Assembly: GCA_002345925.1 (NCBI GenBank)
Contig: DDWM01000055.1
Span: 31,486-65,224 of the forward strand
Direction: 5' to 3'
From: Actinobacteria bacterium UBA2286
Lineage (GTDB): Bacteria; Actinomycetota; Coriobacteriia; Anaerosomatales; Anaerosomataceae
DNA: 33,739 nucleotides
Part shown: positions 1 to 8,415 of the stretch, piece after piece
How positions within the stretch are numbered: the first letter of the stretch is position 1
Layout: each line of letters starts with the position of its first letter
Program-made: the position numbers and the translations under genes
Notes under the pieces: model-generated
What the model was told of the DNA's origin: nothing
Databases searched by the model: none
Seen by the model: only the letters and a program-made list of their open reading frames with translations

Positions 1-605
1 CCGACGACGGAGCCGATGCAGTAGATGGAGTTCTCATAGTCGGCCAGATAGGCATCGAACGCCGAGTCGACAGCCTCTTTGAGTGTCTTGAGCCCGTGCG
101 TCACCGGCACGACTTTTGCGCCGAGAAGCTTCATGCGGCTCACGTTGGGGGCCTGCTTGGCGATGTCGACCTCGCCCATGTGGATCTCGCACTCTAGGCC
201 GAAGTACGCCGCAGCCGTGGCGAGCGCTACGCCGTGCTGGCCGGCGCCCGTCTCGGCAATGACCTTCTTCTTGCCCATGTACTTGGCGAGCAGTCCCTCA
301 CCCATGCAGTGGTTGAGCTTGTGCGCACCGGTATGGTTGAGGTCCTCGCGCTTGAGGTAGATCTGCGCGCCGCCGTTTTCCAGCGACATGCTGCGGGCGT
401 GATAGACGGGCGTGGGCCGACCCTGGAAGTGCTTGCGGATGTAGCGCAGCTCGGCGATGAACGACGCGTCGTTCTCGATCTGGCGGTAGGCGTCCCATAT
501 CTCGGCGAACGGACCCTCGAGCTGCGGCGGAAGGAACTGGCCGCCCCATGAACCGAAATACCCGTCATCGGTGGGGACATGCTCGTTCTTGGTCTGCTCG
601 GACAT
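1..605 (-). CDS. trpB: Tryptophan synthase beta subunit, N-terminal part (runs off left edge)
   Basis: Pyridoxal-phosphate enzyme that joins indole and serine to make tryptophan, the last step of the pathway. About 201 codons are present; the C-terminal half lies outside the window. Visible family motifs are FGSWGGQFLPPQL near residue 17, GRPTPVYHA near 62, KREDLNHTGAHK with the PLP lysine at about residue 96, and AETGAGQHG near 117. The ATG at 605 is preceded on the minus strand by AGAGAGG. No other trp gene is visible upstream, where a GNAT gene lies instead. This is the one clear housekeeping gene and marks the left boundary of the cassette-derived region. Confidence 0.95.
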   Translation of the reverse strand, partial: MSEQTKNEHVPTDDGYFGSWGGQFLPPQLEGPFAEIWDAYRQIENDASFIAELRYIRKHFQGRPTPVYHARSMSLENGGAQIYLKREDLNHTGAHKLNHCMGEGLLAKYMGKKKVIAETGAGQHGVALATAAAYFGLECEIHMGEVDIAKQAPNVSRMKLLGAKVVPVTHGLKTLKEAVDSAFDAYLADYENSIYCIGSVV

Positions 606-645
606 GGCGTCTACGACCTCTCTTCTCTGATAGCGTCAATCGACT

Positions 646-682
646 GACTCGCCGTCGCGGGAGCTGTCCCGCGACCGGAGTC
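646..682. other. Strong imperfect hairpin upstream of trpB
   Basis: A perfect 9-bp inverted repeat (654-662 with 667-675, 4-nt loop) is extended by outer arms GACTC (646-650) and GAGTC (678-682). It lies between the GNAT stop and the trpB start. No T-run follows on either strand, so a classic intrinsic terminator is not supported. It could act in the trpB leader or end the GNAT transcript; the role is unknown. Confidence 0.5.
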
Positions 683-757
683 ATTCCAGGATACTTCACT
701 GAGAGGAATCCACCGCCCCTGGACTCGAATTCAGGACTGACGACGGCTCTGACTTCG

Positions 758-1321
758 CTAGTGGCGTCTATTCCACTCCGAGGCGAGAACCGCAAACAGA
801 AGGTCGTCGACCCAGCGCCCGTTGAACCAAAGGCTCTGGACGAAGTGTGCTTCCTGCCTCATCCCCACTCGGTTCGCCAGCCCCACAGATGCGGTGTTCC
901 GAGGGTCAATCGAGGCAGTCACACGGTGTTTCCCCAAAGCGCCGAATAGGTGATCGAGCAGCCCGACTACCGCTTCAGTGGCCAGACCCTGACGTTGGAG
1001 AGCGGGCGCAAGCGTGAAGCCGATTTCAACCTGTTTGCCATCCTCCATGAAGTGAACCCCAAGATCGCCGATCAGATCACCGGACCCACGGAACCGTACG
1101 CCCAGCTGGAACCAGGTGCCGGGCGTGTCGAACTCCGTCGACGCGAGGCTCTCGATGAAATCAGCTGCGTCTTGGAGAGTCGTGGGCGCCCAACTCTGGT
1201 AGCGACACACTTCAGGAAGCGAGCGATACGCAAACAGGTCCTCCGTGTCAGCCACTGAGAGCCGACTGAGAATCAACCGGTCGGTGATGATCTCTGGTGC
1301 TAACAAGATGACTTCTTCCAT
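758..1321 (-). CDS. GNAT N-acetyltransferase, RimJ/RimL type
   Basis: A 187-residue protein with the RimJ/RimL-type GNAT layout: start of domain at ITDRLILSRLS, a beta-strand/ARG region, and the acetyl-CoA pyrophosphate loop QRQGLATEA near residue 130, followed by NTASVGLANRVGM. Family members acetylate amino groups of proteins or small molecules; the substrate here is unknown. The ATG lies directly beside a worn attC-like sequence (1324-1410) and no strong ribosome site is visible. That suggests an old integron cassette next to trpB rather than a trp operon gene. The GNAT assignment is secure; the substrate is not predicted. Confidence 0.88.
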   Translation of the reverse strand: MEEVILLAPEIITDRLILSRLSVADTEDLFAYRSLPEVCRYQSWAPTTLQDAADFIESLASTEFDTPGTWFQLGVRFRGSGDLIGDLGVHFMEDGKQVEIGFTLAPALQRQGLATEAVVGLLDHLFGALGKHRVTASIDPRNTASVGLANRVGMRQEAHFVQSLWFNGRWVDDLLFAVLASEWNRRH

Positions 1322-1323
1322 CG

Positions 1324-1410
1324 GCCCAGCATGCTCGGCATCAGACGGGCGTCGACGCCTCCTGCCAATTCTAACGCTCCCCGCCGTACCCGGTTCGCCA
1401 CAGGTGCCAG
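1324..1410 (-). repeat. Degenerate attC remnant
   Basis: GCCCAGC, a GCATCAG block, a GTCGACGCC segment and CAATTCTAACGCTCCC align in order with the degenerate attC at 12503-12588. The right core is no longer recognisable. It lies immediately upstream of the GNAT gene. Confidence 0.55.
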
Positions 1411-1461
1411 CGGGTAGTAGCTAAGCTAGTTCACAAGGAGCAACGGGAAGGGCTGAGCCGG

Positions 1462-1926
1462 ATGTCCAAGACTGTCGATTTCAAGAGCGTTTCAACAGAA
1501 GGCCTGGAGTCTTCACCTGTGGCAGCCGCGCTTGCTGGCCTGCGGGCAAATGAGGCTCGGTACTTCATGAACAAGTACGAGCACGAGTTCATGGTCACGG
1601 CAGCTGACGAAAGCCAAGATACGCTCGACTACGTTAACCGAATTCTTAAGGAAGAACGCGATATTGAGTTCGCGGCCAGGCCTCTTGAGACATCGCGCTT
1701 CGAGGTGGATGGCATCAGGATGGCGTACGTGTTCTTTGAGAGCGGCCTTGCGGTCAACGTCATGTATTCGATCGATAGCCCCAAGAAGCGAGCGGTTGGC
1801 TTCAAGCTCTCAGAGGGGATGGATGTGCCGAAGGAGCTTGAAGAGAAATTCAAGTTCGCCAGGCAGAAATCCAAACTCGCCGGAACGATTCGCGGTTCGT
1901 TCTTCGTGATAAAGGGCGAATACTAG
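1462..1926 (+). CDS. Hypothetical protein, 154 aa
   Basis: A soluble, charged protein of 154 residues with no family I recognise. It has no signal peptide or membrane segment. The middle carries an acidic/basic stretch (YVNRILKEERDIEF) and the C-terminus is lysine-rich (KELEEKFKFARQKSK). GGGAAGGG at 1445-1452 sits about 9 bases before the ATG and supports the start. It is one of only two clear plus-strand genes in the left part and precedes the sensor kinase by about 150 bases, so the two could share a transcript. It lies outside the minus-strand cassette orientation. Confidence 0.75.
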   Translation: MSKTVDFKSVSTEGLESSPVAAALAGLRANEARYFMNKYEHEFMVTAADESQDTLDYVNRILKEERDIEFAARPLETSRFEVDGIRMAYVFFESGLAVNVMYSIDSPKKRAVGFKLSEGMDVPKELEEKFKFARQKSKLAGTIRGSFFVIKGEY

Positions 1927-2072
1927 AATCCCGACTCAGTCCAGCTTCTACCTGTCGCCGGGCGCCGATGCCTCATCATGTCGGAGTGCGACGACGGCGA
2001 GCAAAGCTTGCCCTTACCCGTGCCAGGGCATACGGTGTAGCTGGGGGCAAGTCACACTGGGGAAGAGGGACG

Positions 2073-4190
2073 ATGCGCAGCCACCGCGAACGATTTTGGC
2101 GCTGCAGTAGATGCCGCCTGGTCTGCTCCATCGCGATGGCTCTCATCACGATAGTCGCCGTCATGGCGCCCGCCTTGGCCAATGCCCAACCCAGAACCGT
2201 GCGTGTGGGTGTCTACGAGAACGAACCGAAGATCTTCACGGTCAAGGACGGGGAGGCTCGACCGTCAGGCATCTTCCCAGACCTACTGCAACAGATAGCC
2301 GAAGAAGAGGGCTGGACGATCGTCTGGGTTCCTGGCACGTGGGACGAAGGTCTCAGCGCACTGGAGAACGGTCAGATCGACCTGATGTCGGATGTGGGCT
2401 ACTCGGCAAAACGCGATGAGGTATACGACTTTCATCAGATCGCAGTCCTCAACAACTGGTCGTGCATCTACACCACGCCTGAGGCACGCATCGATGAGAT
2501 GGCTGCACTTGACGGCAAGAGAGTCGCCGTCCTGGCGGGATCGATCCAGGAGACGATCTTTTCGGAGATGGCCGAGAAATCCGGGTACAACATCGGCCTG
2601 GTCCCCGCCTCCTCGCTGAAGGAAGTATTCGAGCTCACGGCCAATGGCAAGGTCGATGCTGGAATCGCTAACAACCTGTTTGGCGACTACTTCCGCCAGG
2701 AGTATGGGTTGACTAGGACGTCGATCGTCTTCGGCTCGGTTCCCTTCTACTTCGCAACTCAAGAGGGGCAGAATTCGGATCTCTTGGAAGCGATCGATGC
2801 ACATCTGAGCACGTGGATCCGCGATTCTGACTCTGTCTACTACGAGACACTCGACCGCTACCTCACCAGCCAGCCGTCCACCAGGCTTCCGTCGTGGGCG
2901 ATCTGGCTCGTCAGCGTCATCGGTGCGCTGCTGGCCATCTCCCTCGGCGGCGTCGCGCTACTTCGTTGGCAGGTCCGCGTAAAGACCAAGCACCTAGCAG
3001 CAGCCAACGAGGCGACCGCACAAGCCGAGGAGACACTGCGTCTGGCTCTGGAAGCAAGCCATGAGGGTATTTTCGACTGGTATCCGGGGACCGGTGAGAT
3101 CATCTGGTCTCCACGCAACTACACCATGCTCGGTTACGAACCCGACGAGTTCCCGATGGATATCGAGAAGTACACAGACCTCATTCACCCGGATGACCGA
3201 GAGCCGATTGCCGAGAAGCTACGGCAGATTGCTGCGAACGGACTCCCCTTCTCAATCGAGTTCCGCCTCCGACGCAAGTCAGGTGACTGGCTGTGGACCA
3301 ACGGCCGCGGGATGGCGGTCGCAGCCGATGCTCACGGCGAGGTTCAACGGGTGATGGGCACCAACACCGACATAAGCGAGCGCAAGAAGGTCGAAGAAGA
3401 GCTGGAAGAATACAAAGTCAGCCTCGAGGGCCTCGTCGAGGAACGCACGCGTGAACTCGAGGAGTCCAACGCTGAACTCGTGGAAGCCAATGCGGCCAAG
3501 AGTAGATTTCTGACAACGATGAGCCATGAGCTGCGAACTCCCTTGAACTCGATCATTGGATTCTCTGGTCTGCTCACGAGCGGCTTAGTGGGCGAGTTGT
3601 CCGAAGAACAGCTGTTCCAGATCGGCATGATCCAGGATTCAGGCAAGCACCTTCTTGAGCTCATCAATGACATCCTCGATCTGTCCAAGGTCGAGGCCGG
3701 GGCGGTCGTAGTACATCCGTCCCGCGTCAAGCCAGCAGAGGTGATCTCGGCAGTCATGGAGTCCGTGCGGCCCCTTGCTGCTCAGAAGGGCCTGGAGCTC
3801 CGCGTCGAGATTCCTCGAGAACAGGCGACCATCGAGACTGACAAGGACCGCCTGCGACAGATACTGCTCAACATCGTAGGCAACGCCGTGAAGTTCAGCG
3901 CCCAAGGCGAGGTGTGTGTCCACTTCGAGTGCTTGTGCGGCACGCAAGTGATATTCAGGGTGTCAGACACCGGACCAGGCATACCCGCAGACGAGATTGC
4001 ATACGTGTTCGATGAGTTCCACCAGGTCGAACAGAAGAGCGGGGCGCTGCCCGGAGGAACCGGCATGGGGCTGGCGATTTCCCAGGACCTCGCTCACCTC
4101 CTTGGAGGAGAGATCACCGTCACAAGCACCGAAGGTGAGGGCTCGGTGTTCACCCTTGTGCTGCCGACTGCCTGCACCCCGCAGGAGTGA
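2073..4190 (+). CDS. Sensor histidine kinase with periplasmic solute-binding, PAS, HisKA and ATPase domains
   Basis: A hybrid-free sensor kinase of 705 residues. The start chosen is the ATG at 2073 after GGGGAAGAGGGACG; a longer open frame begins at 1968 but has no ribosome site. In order: signal/anchor segment (about 10-38), bacterial extracellular solute-binding family 3 domain (about 40-265, BvgS/Venus-flytrap type), transmembrane helix (about 272-297), short coiled coil, PAS domain (about 325-438), second coiled coil, HisKA with SHELRTPLN and phospho-His485, and HATPase_c with N-box Asn604, DTGPGIP near 632 and GGTGMGLAI. There is no receiver domain and no response regulator gene nearby, so the partner is encoded elsewhere. 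The ligand is probably an amino acid or similar small solute (family inference). Confidence 0.93.
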   Translation: MRSHRERFWRCSRCRLVCSIAMALITIVAVMAPALANAQPRTVRVGVYENEPKIFTVKDGEARPSGIFPDLLQQIAEEEGWTIVWVPGTWDEGLSALENGQIDLMSDVGYSAKRDEVYDFHQIAVLNNWSCIYTTPEARIDEMAALDGKRVAVLAGSIQETIFSEMAEKSGYNIGLVPASSLKEVFELTANGKVDAGIANNLFGDYFRQEYGLTRTSIVFGSVPFYFATQEGQNSDLLEAIDAHLSTWIRDSDSVYYETLDRYLTSQPSTRLPSWAIWLVSVIGALLAISLGGVALLRWQVRVKTKHLAAANEATAQAEETLRLALEASHEGIFDWYPGTGEIIWSPRNYTMLGYEPDEFPMDIEKYTDLIHPDDREPIAEKLRQIAANGLPFSIEFRLRRKSGDWLWTNGRGMAVAADAHGEVQRVMGTNTDISERKKVEEELEEYKVSLEGLVEERTRELEESNAELVEANAAKSRFLTTMSHELRTPLNSIIGFSGLLTSGLVGELSEEQLFQIGMIQDSGKHLLELINDILDLSKVEAGAVVVHPSRVKPAEVISAVMESVRPLAAQKGLELRVEIPREQATIETDKDRLRQILLNIVGNAVKFSAQGEVCVHFECLCGTQVIFRVSDTGPGIPADEIAYVFDEFHQVEQKSGALPGGTGMGLAISQDLAHLLGGEITVTSTEGEGSVFTLVLPTACTPQE

Positions 4191-4204
4191 ACGCGCCACT
4201 TGCC

Positions 4205-4243
4205 CCACCTACTAGCGATCCGCTGGATGCGCTTGCGGGACGG
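4205..4243 (-). repeat. attC remnant, right half only
   Basis: CTAGCGATCC followed by GCTGGATGCGCTTGCGGGAC matches the right half of the intact sites, for example 22231-22266. The left half is missing, apparently cut off at the plus-strand kinase gene. The antiporter stop codon lies within it, as in many cassettes further right. Confidence 0.65.
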
Positions 4244-5468
4244 CGCAATCGCTACCGTCCCGCTCGCCGGCGTCGATCTCAGTGAAGACCGTGAGCGCGC
4301 TGCGAAGCGTGATCGGCCCGACCAGTTCGAACACGATAAGCGCCGCAAGGACGACTGAGAGCATCTCGGCACCTACATATGGGAATCTCGCCGAGGCATC
4401 CAGCGCCAAGCCGACGACGACACCCGCCTGCGGCAGAAGCGCGACTCCGAGAAGCGCGACTTCTCGCTTGGGATCCCGTCGCAGAAGTCCCCCGATCGCA
4501 CCCGCAGCGACCTTCCCGACTGCGCGCAGAACGATGTAGACCGCCGCGAGCGTGCCAGCGGATAGGAGCGCACCAGGTACCAGCTCAGTACCAGCGAAGA
4601 CGAAGAAGAACACGTAGACGATGTCTTCCAGTCCGGAAAGGGCCCGAAACGTCGACAGCTCACTCTCGCGTCGCTCTTGGACCGTAGCGACGGTGATTCC
4701 AGCTACCGCACATGCAATAAGGCCGGATGCGCCGAGAATGTGGGAAGTCGCCACCGCAGTGGCAACGACCAGCAGTGATGCTGCCATCGAACCACCTGTG
4801 CTGTCAGCCGTCGCCTTCTTGGTCAGCAACAACAGTATCCATCCCCCGACCAGACCAATGCCGAGGCCCCCAAGCAGTGTTATTCCAACCTCTGAGAGAG
4901 CAGATGTGACGGTCCAGCTCTGCTTGACTCCGGCAACCAAGAACGGGGCCGCCACGCCATATGCAACAACAACGAACACGTTGTCGGAAGCCGCCAATGT
5001 GGCCAACAGGTCGTGACGGGTGCCTTTGGCAGATAGACAACTACCCACGGCAAGAACTGTCGCCGGCGCACCCGCCATTGCAAACAGCCCAAGCACCAGC
5101 GCCTCACGAAGGGGGGCGTTCAAGCCGTAGTACACGCCCGCAGCAACGAGAACAAACGGGATTACGAGTGCGAGAATCGAAATGACGGGAAACAGCTTCC
5201 CCTGGCGCGCGATTGCCCTTGTTGTCAGGCGCTCACCCAGCATGAAGGCCACGAAGCCGAGTAGGAGCTCGGGTACAGCTGAAGACCGCTCTACTACACC
5301 CGTGTCCACAAGTCTCAGGACATGGGGTCCCAGGAGCAGGCCGACGAGTAGATAGACTGATACCTCCGGCACCCTGAAACGGGCGAGGTACTGCGCTAGC
5401 CCTATGCTCACCAGCGCCACGCCGCACAGCACGATCAAGTCGATCCACATTCGGACATCGTGGCTCAC
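4212..5468 (-). CDS. Cation:proton antiporter (Na+/H+ exchanger, CPA type)
   Basis: A 418-residue polytopic membrane protein of the Na_H_Exchanger family, which exchanges Na+ or K+ for H+ across the cytoplasmic membrane. It has about a dozen hydrophobic helices, including an N-terminal VYLLVGLLLGPHVL segment and a GLFAMAGAPATV segment. The GTG start at 5468 follows GGGGGT with about 8 bases of spacing. The last residues (VPQAHPADR) and the stop are encoded by an attC remnant, and another remnant (5518-5590) lies just upstream. The gene therefore seems to occupy a fossil cassette position. It has no TrkA-N domain; the transported ion is not predictable. Confidence 0.88.
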   Translation of the reverse strand: MSHDVRMWIDLIVLCGVALVSIGLAQYLARFRVPEVSVYLLVGLLLGPHVLRLVDTGVVERSSAVPELLLGFVAFMLGERLTTRAIARQGKLFPVISILALVIPFVLVAAGVYYGLNAPLREALVLGLFAMAGAPATVLAVGSCLSAKGTRHDLLATLAASDNVFVVVAYGVAAPFLVAGVKQSWTVTSALSEVGITLLGGLGIGLVGGWILLLLTKKATADSTGGSMAASLLVVATAVATSHILGASGLIACAVAGITVATVQERRESELSTFRALSGLEDIVYVFFFVFAGTELVPGALLSAGTLAAVYIVLRAVGKVAAGAIGGLLRRDPKREVALLGVALLPQAGVVVGLALDASARFPYVGAEMLSVVLAALIVFELVGPITLRSALTVFTEIDAGERDGSDCAVPQAHPADR

Positions 5469-5517
5469 TGTCGAAACCCCCAGCCTTCCCGGTGAAGCAT
5501 CGCGAGCGGAAGCTCCC

Positions 5518-5590
5518 CCGAACGTGTTTGCGCGCAGGCAGTGCGTCTTGCCGCTTCAGTCTAGCTGATGAGTCCTGCGTGCGGCCTACG
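5518..5590 (-). repeat. Degenerate attC remnant
   Basis: GAACGTGTTTGCGC near 5519, the central CAGTCTAGCTGA near 5567 and GTGCGGCCTAC at the right end keep the order and spacing of an attC. The outer cores have decayed. The VanZ stop codon is in the right core, as in other cassettes. Confidence 0.65.
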
Positions 5591-6155
5591 GACCACCTGT
5601 CGTGGGTACACCGGAACGCTCCGTAGGTCGCAAGACACCATGCACCCGGCACCATAGAGCCCAGCCGATGAGCGCCCCGGCGGTGTTCAGGATAACGTCA
5701 TCGACGTCGACTGAACGGCTCATCATGCCGATTAGGCGCAGGATGAGCTGAAGGAGCTCGACCGAAACCGCTGCTGCAAACGCAGCGAACGCCAGCCGGC
5801 CTAAGGACCGATAGCGTTCCCCCAGCGCTGGAAGCAAAATGCCGAGTGGGATGAACATCGCTATGTTTCCGCCGAGTTGCCGCATGGCCTGGGTGATGTG
5901 TTCTGGTCGCGCGAGCTCGATGATGGTGCGCAGCGGAACGAGGTTCACCGTCCTCCAGGTGAGCGTCAGCTGGTCATGTCCTGGATGCCAGTATGCGAAC
6001 ACCGTCACGTAGAGCAAAGCGACCAGGTAGGCAACGAAGCACGCCTCCACAACGACCCGGCTAGGTGAGCCGCGAAACAAGAGCCTCACCACGGCCCAGA
6101 CTGCACCGAAGGCCGATCCGACCACCATGAGTCCCCATAGGTCGGGAGCTAGCAT
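5586..6155 (-). CDS. VanZ family membrane protein
   Basis: A 189-residue VanZ-like protein with about five hydrophobic helices. It carries the family pattern of a central NIAMFIPLGILLPAL segment and the conserved ending SVDVDDVILNTAGALIGW. VanZ homologues are membrane proteins linked to glycopeptide resistance in some hosts, but most have no proven role. The ATG at 6155 follows GGGGGAAAG. The gene sits directly upstream of an attC remnant that contains its stop codon. No van resistance operon surrounds it. Confidence 0.88.
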   Translation of the reverse strand: MLAPDLWGLMVVGSAFGAVWAVVRLLFRGSPSRVVVEACFVAYLVALLYVTVFAYWHPGHDQLTLTWRTVNLVPLRTIIELARPEHITQAMRQLGGNIAMFIPLGILLPALGERYRSLGRLAFAAFAAAVSVELLQLILRLIGMMSRSVDVDDVILNTAGALIGWALWCRVHGVLRPTERSGVPTTGGP

Positions 6156-6200
6156 CTTTCCCCCATTGCTCTACGTCATTCACGTTCGTGCCAACCCACA

Positions 6201-6731
6201 CTATTCACGCCAGTGCTCCGGTCTGCTCATGGCATGCGCACACAGAACAGTCCCCCGCACGCTTCCAATGACGCCCGAACGCAGCTCCATGACCATCCAG
6301 GCCTCCTCCGGACAGACCGGATACGGCGCCGAGAGCCCCAGCGGAATCGCAGGCTGGAACCCGAATCGAGGGTAGTACTCCGGGTGGCCGAGAACGAAGA
6401 CGAGCTCGGCCCCCGACTCTGCTAGCCGCCGCAGGCCTTCTTCGATCAGACGACCGCCGACGCCCCCTCGCTGAGCGCCGGGGACAACCGCAAGCGGAGC
6501 GAGAATCGACACAGCAACATCGCGAGCTGCTCCTTCGATCCGGGCTGGCGTGAACATGATGTGCCCCACGGGACACAAGCCATCCCAGGCGAGCAGGGAC
6601 AGAAGCGGCTGAGCGCTGGGGTCGTCGACCAACTCTCGCACCAGTTCTGCCACATCATCTTCGCCAAAAGCCAGACGTTCTACGGACAGAACGTCCTCAA
6701 GATCGGCATGAGAGGCTTCATCAATTCGCAT
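6201..6731 (-). CDS. GNAT N-acetyltransferase, YhbS-like
   Basis: A 176-residue acetyltransferase of the YhbS/COG3153 group. The acetyl-CoA loop is AQRGGVGGRLIEEGLRR (about 87-103), followed by the group signature VLGHPEYYPRFGF and a C-terminal PEEAWMVMEL segment. The ATG at 6731 follows GGAGCGTGCG. It lies 45 bases from VanZ and 50 from signal peptidase I, on the same strand, so the three may be co-transcribed. The substrate is unknown. Confidence 0.9.
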   Translation of the reverse strand: MRIDEASHADLEDVLSVERLAFGEDDVAELVRELVDDPSAQPLLSLLAWDGLCPVGHIMFTPARIEGAARDVAVSILAPLAVVPGAQRGGVGGRLIEEGLRRLAESGAELVFVLGHPEYYPRFGFQPAIPLGLSAPYPVCPEEAWMVMELRSGVIGSVRGTVLCAHAMSRPEHWRE

Positions 6732-6781
6732 CGCACGCTCCGATCGAGACTGGCTGTCGACATCGTTAGACCCGTAGACCT

Positions 6782-7378
6782 CTAGTTCAGCTCGCCGAAC
6801 TCCTTTGGGGGCCAGTACGTCCAGACTGCGCGACCTCGGATCTTCGAGATCGGTTGCGGACCGAACCCGCGACTGTCACCGCTGATGGGACGATTGTCTC
6901 CCATTAGCCACACTTCCCCGGCGGGAACGGTGACAGGCATGCTGACGTCTCCAAGGTCAGTCACCGCGCCGTGGATGTACGGTTCGTCGAGCGCCACACC
7001 GTCGACCCACACCCTGCCATCGCGAATGTCGACAATCTGACCCTCGGTCGCAATGACACGCTTGATGAAGAACTTCTCTTTTCGGACTGTTGGATCTGGG
7101 TTGTCGAAGACGACGATCTCACCTTGCCGTGGCGGACGAACGAACCGGTAGGTGACCTTCTCCACCAATAACCGGTTGCGGCGTTCAATCGTTGGAACCA
7201 TCGAGCCCGTCGGAACAACGAAAGGCTGAATGGCGAATGCCCGTGTCCCCTGAGCCAGAGCGAAGGCGAGAACGACGAGGAAGCTCGTTTCGAGCAGCCA
7301 CCTGGGGCCAGACACCGATTGAGGGTCGCTGCCCTTACCCTGAGCAGCATCAGAACTCACGAACCGACGACGCATCAT
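6782..7378 (-). CDS. lepB: Signal peptidase I
   Basis: A 198-residue type I signal peptidase, which removes signal peptides from exported proteins at the outer face of the membrane. An N-terminal membrane helix (about 28-50) is followed by VVPTGSMVPTI with catalytic Ser59, KFFIKRVIA with the general-base lysine at 106, and MGDNRPISGDSRGFGP (box E). Length fits the short Gram-positive form with one anchor helix. The ATG follows GGGGAGCA. Surrounding genes are cassette-like, so this may be an accessory copy; that is inference. Confidence 0.93.
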   Translation of the reverse strand: MMRRRFVSSDAAQGKGSDPQSVSGPRWLLETSFLVVLAFALAQGTRAFAIQPFVVPTGSMVPTIERRNRLLVEKVTYRFVRPPRQGEIVVFDNPDPTVRKEKFFIKRVIATEGQIVDIRDGRVWVDGVALDEPYIHGAVTDLGDVSMPVTVPAGEVWLMGDNRPISGDSRGFGPQPISKIRGRAVWTYWPPKEFGELN

Positions 7379-7668
7379 TGCTCCCCGTCCCCCTGTTCTA
7401 TATAGACGCCTGCCGCAGGCGTTGACGAAAACCGCGCCTTGCGGGTTTGTGCATACACAACCACAAAGCCCTGCCCGCTGTTACGGGTCTCAATCTGCGC
7501 AATCGTTGTCACCACGATTCGGCCTCTTAGCGAGTGTAACGACACGGCTGTCCCCTTTTGCCGATCCGCGTCCCCTCACCAACATTCTATCCCGCAAATA
7601 CGTTCCCGGATAAGGTGCGCAACAGGCCCACAGCGACCTATTCGAGCAGCACCCGACATGCGAGCCCG
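7379..7668. other. 290-base stretch without a convincing gene
   Basis: This stretch separates lepB from a membrane-protein gene. It contains a compact 7-bp hairpin centred near 7416 (arms ACGCCTG and CAGGCGT), followed on the minus strand by TATATAG, which could be a -10 element for lepB. No open frame here looks coding, and no clear attC can be defended. Confidence 0.4.
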
Positions 7669-8058
7669 TCAGCCCAGAACCGCCACGGTCAAACTGGAAG
7701 CCAGCATCACGACAGCGACAGGTACCCAAACCATCCGCTCGCGCTTGCTCGACGTTATCGAGTTCATCACAAGACTCGCGGCCGAGAAAGCGACCACGAC
7801 CCATATCACCCACGACCCGACTGGCGCCCATGCTTCAAGCGCCAACCCGGCGCGAGCGAGTACCACGCCGACTAGCGCCGCGAGAATGAGCGCCTGGATG
7901 ATTGCAGCGACTCGCATCGGCGCCGGGAAACGGCCGGGGTACTTGCCGCCCATCGCGTACTCGCCCCAAGGAGCACCCGCAGCAAGTGCAAGCTGAAAGC
8001 CGATCGCGCCAGCCGAAACCACAGCAAAGATGATGGCCGCGCTCGATGTTAGGTCCAC
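7669..8058 (-). CDS. Four-helix membrane protein, unknown function
   Basis: A 129-residue protein with four predicted hydrophobic helices, separated by a conserved-looking loop APWGEYAMGGKYPGRFP after helix 1. I have an impression of that loop recurring in small actinobacterial membrane proteins of unknown role. A GTG start at 8058 is preferred because GGAGGATCGCCA precedes it; the open frame extends 9 codons further upstream. It is a likely single-gene cassette, although flanking attC sites cannot be recognised. Confidence 0.8.
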   Translation of the reverse strand: MDLTSSAAIIFAVVSAGAIGFQLALAAGAPWGEYAMGGKYPGRFPAPMRVAAIIQALILAALVGVVLARAGLALEAWAPVGSWVIWVVVAFSAASLVMNSITSSKRERMVWVPVAVVMLASSLTVAVLG

Positions 8059-8227
8059 TGGCGATCCTCCGATTTCGGCTAGCACAGCCGGTTCGCTCGC
8101 CTGGCATGCCTGGGCTTGACCCGCGCACTCACGTCATATGGTAGCCGATGGCTCACGATGACAATACGATGCCTCCTCTGGGCAGACCCCGCAGCGACAG
8201 AAGAGGTCGGGATTTCCTCCAGGGCTG

Positions 8228-8415
8228 TCAGACCACCTCGCGCGGATCGTGGGTTTCAAGGAGGCTTTCGATGTCACGAAGGAAGGTCGCCGCAGCTGCC
8301 TCGATCTGCGACGTGAGCACTTCTGGGTCACCGAGCTCGAAGCCACTGGACCCACTCAGGCTGACGGCAGTTGCCCAGCTACTCAGTGCGGCGATACGCA
8401 GTCGCCGCGCTCACT
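8228..8415 (-). pseudogene. Open frame after a stop, possible frameshifted tail of the next gene
   Basis: This frame reads about 62 codons without a stop and has protein-like composition (TSQIEAAAATFLRDIESLL, then THDPREVV and stop). It lacks an ATG or GTG start. It begins just where the 8379-8903 gene ends, overlapping it in another frame. The simplest reading is a frameshift that separated a C-terminal extension, or a leftover gene fragment. This rests on composition only. Confidence 0.3.

Noticed and set aside
6765..6771. GTTAGAC just before the signal peptidase stop region
   Set aside because: A single core-like 7-mer with no matching left core or arms nearby.
7525..7625. Sequence with TGTAACG, GCCGATCC and ATTCTATCCCGC resembling an attC
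   Set aside because: Order is suggestive but matches are short and spacing is poor; cannot be told from chance by eye.
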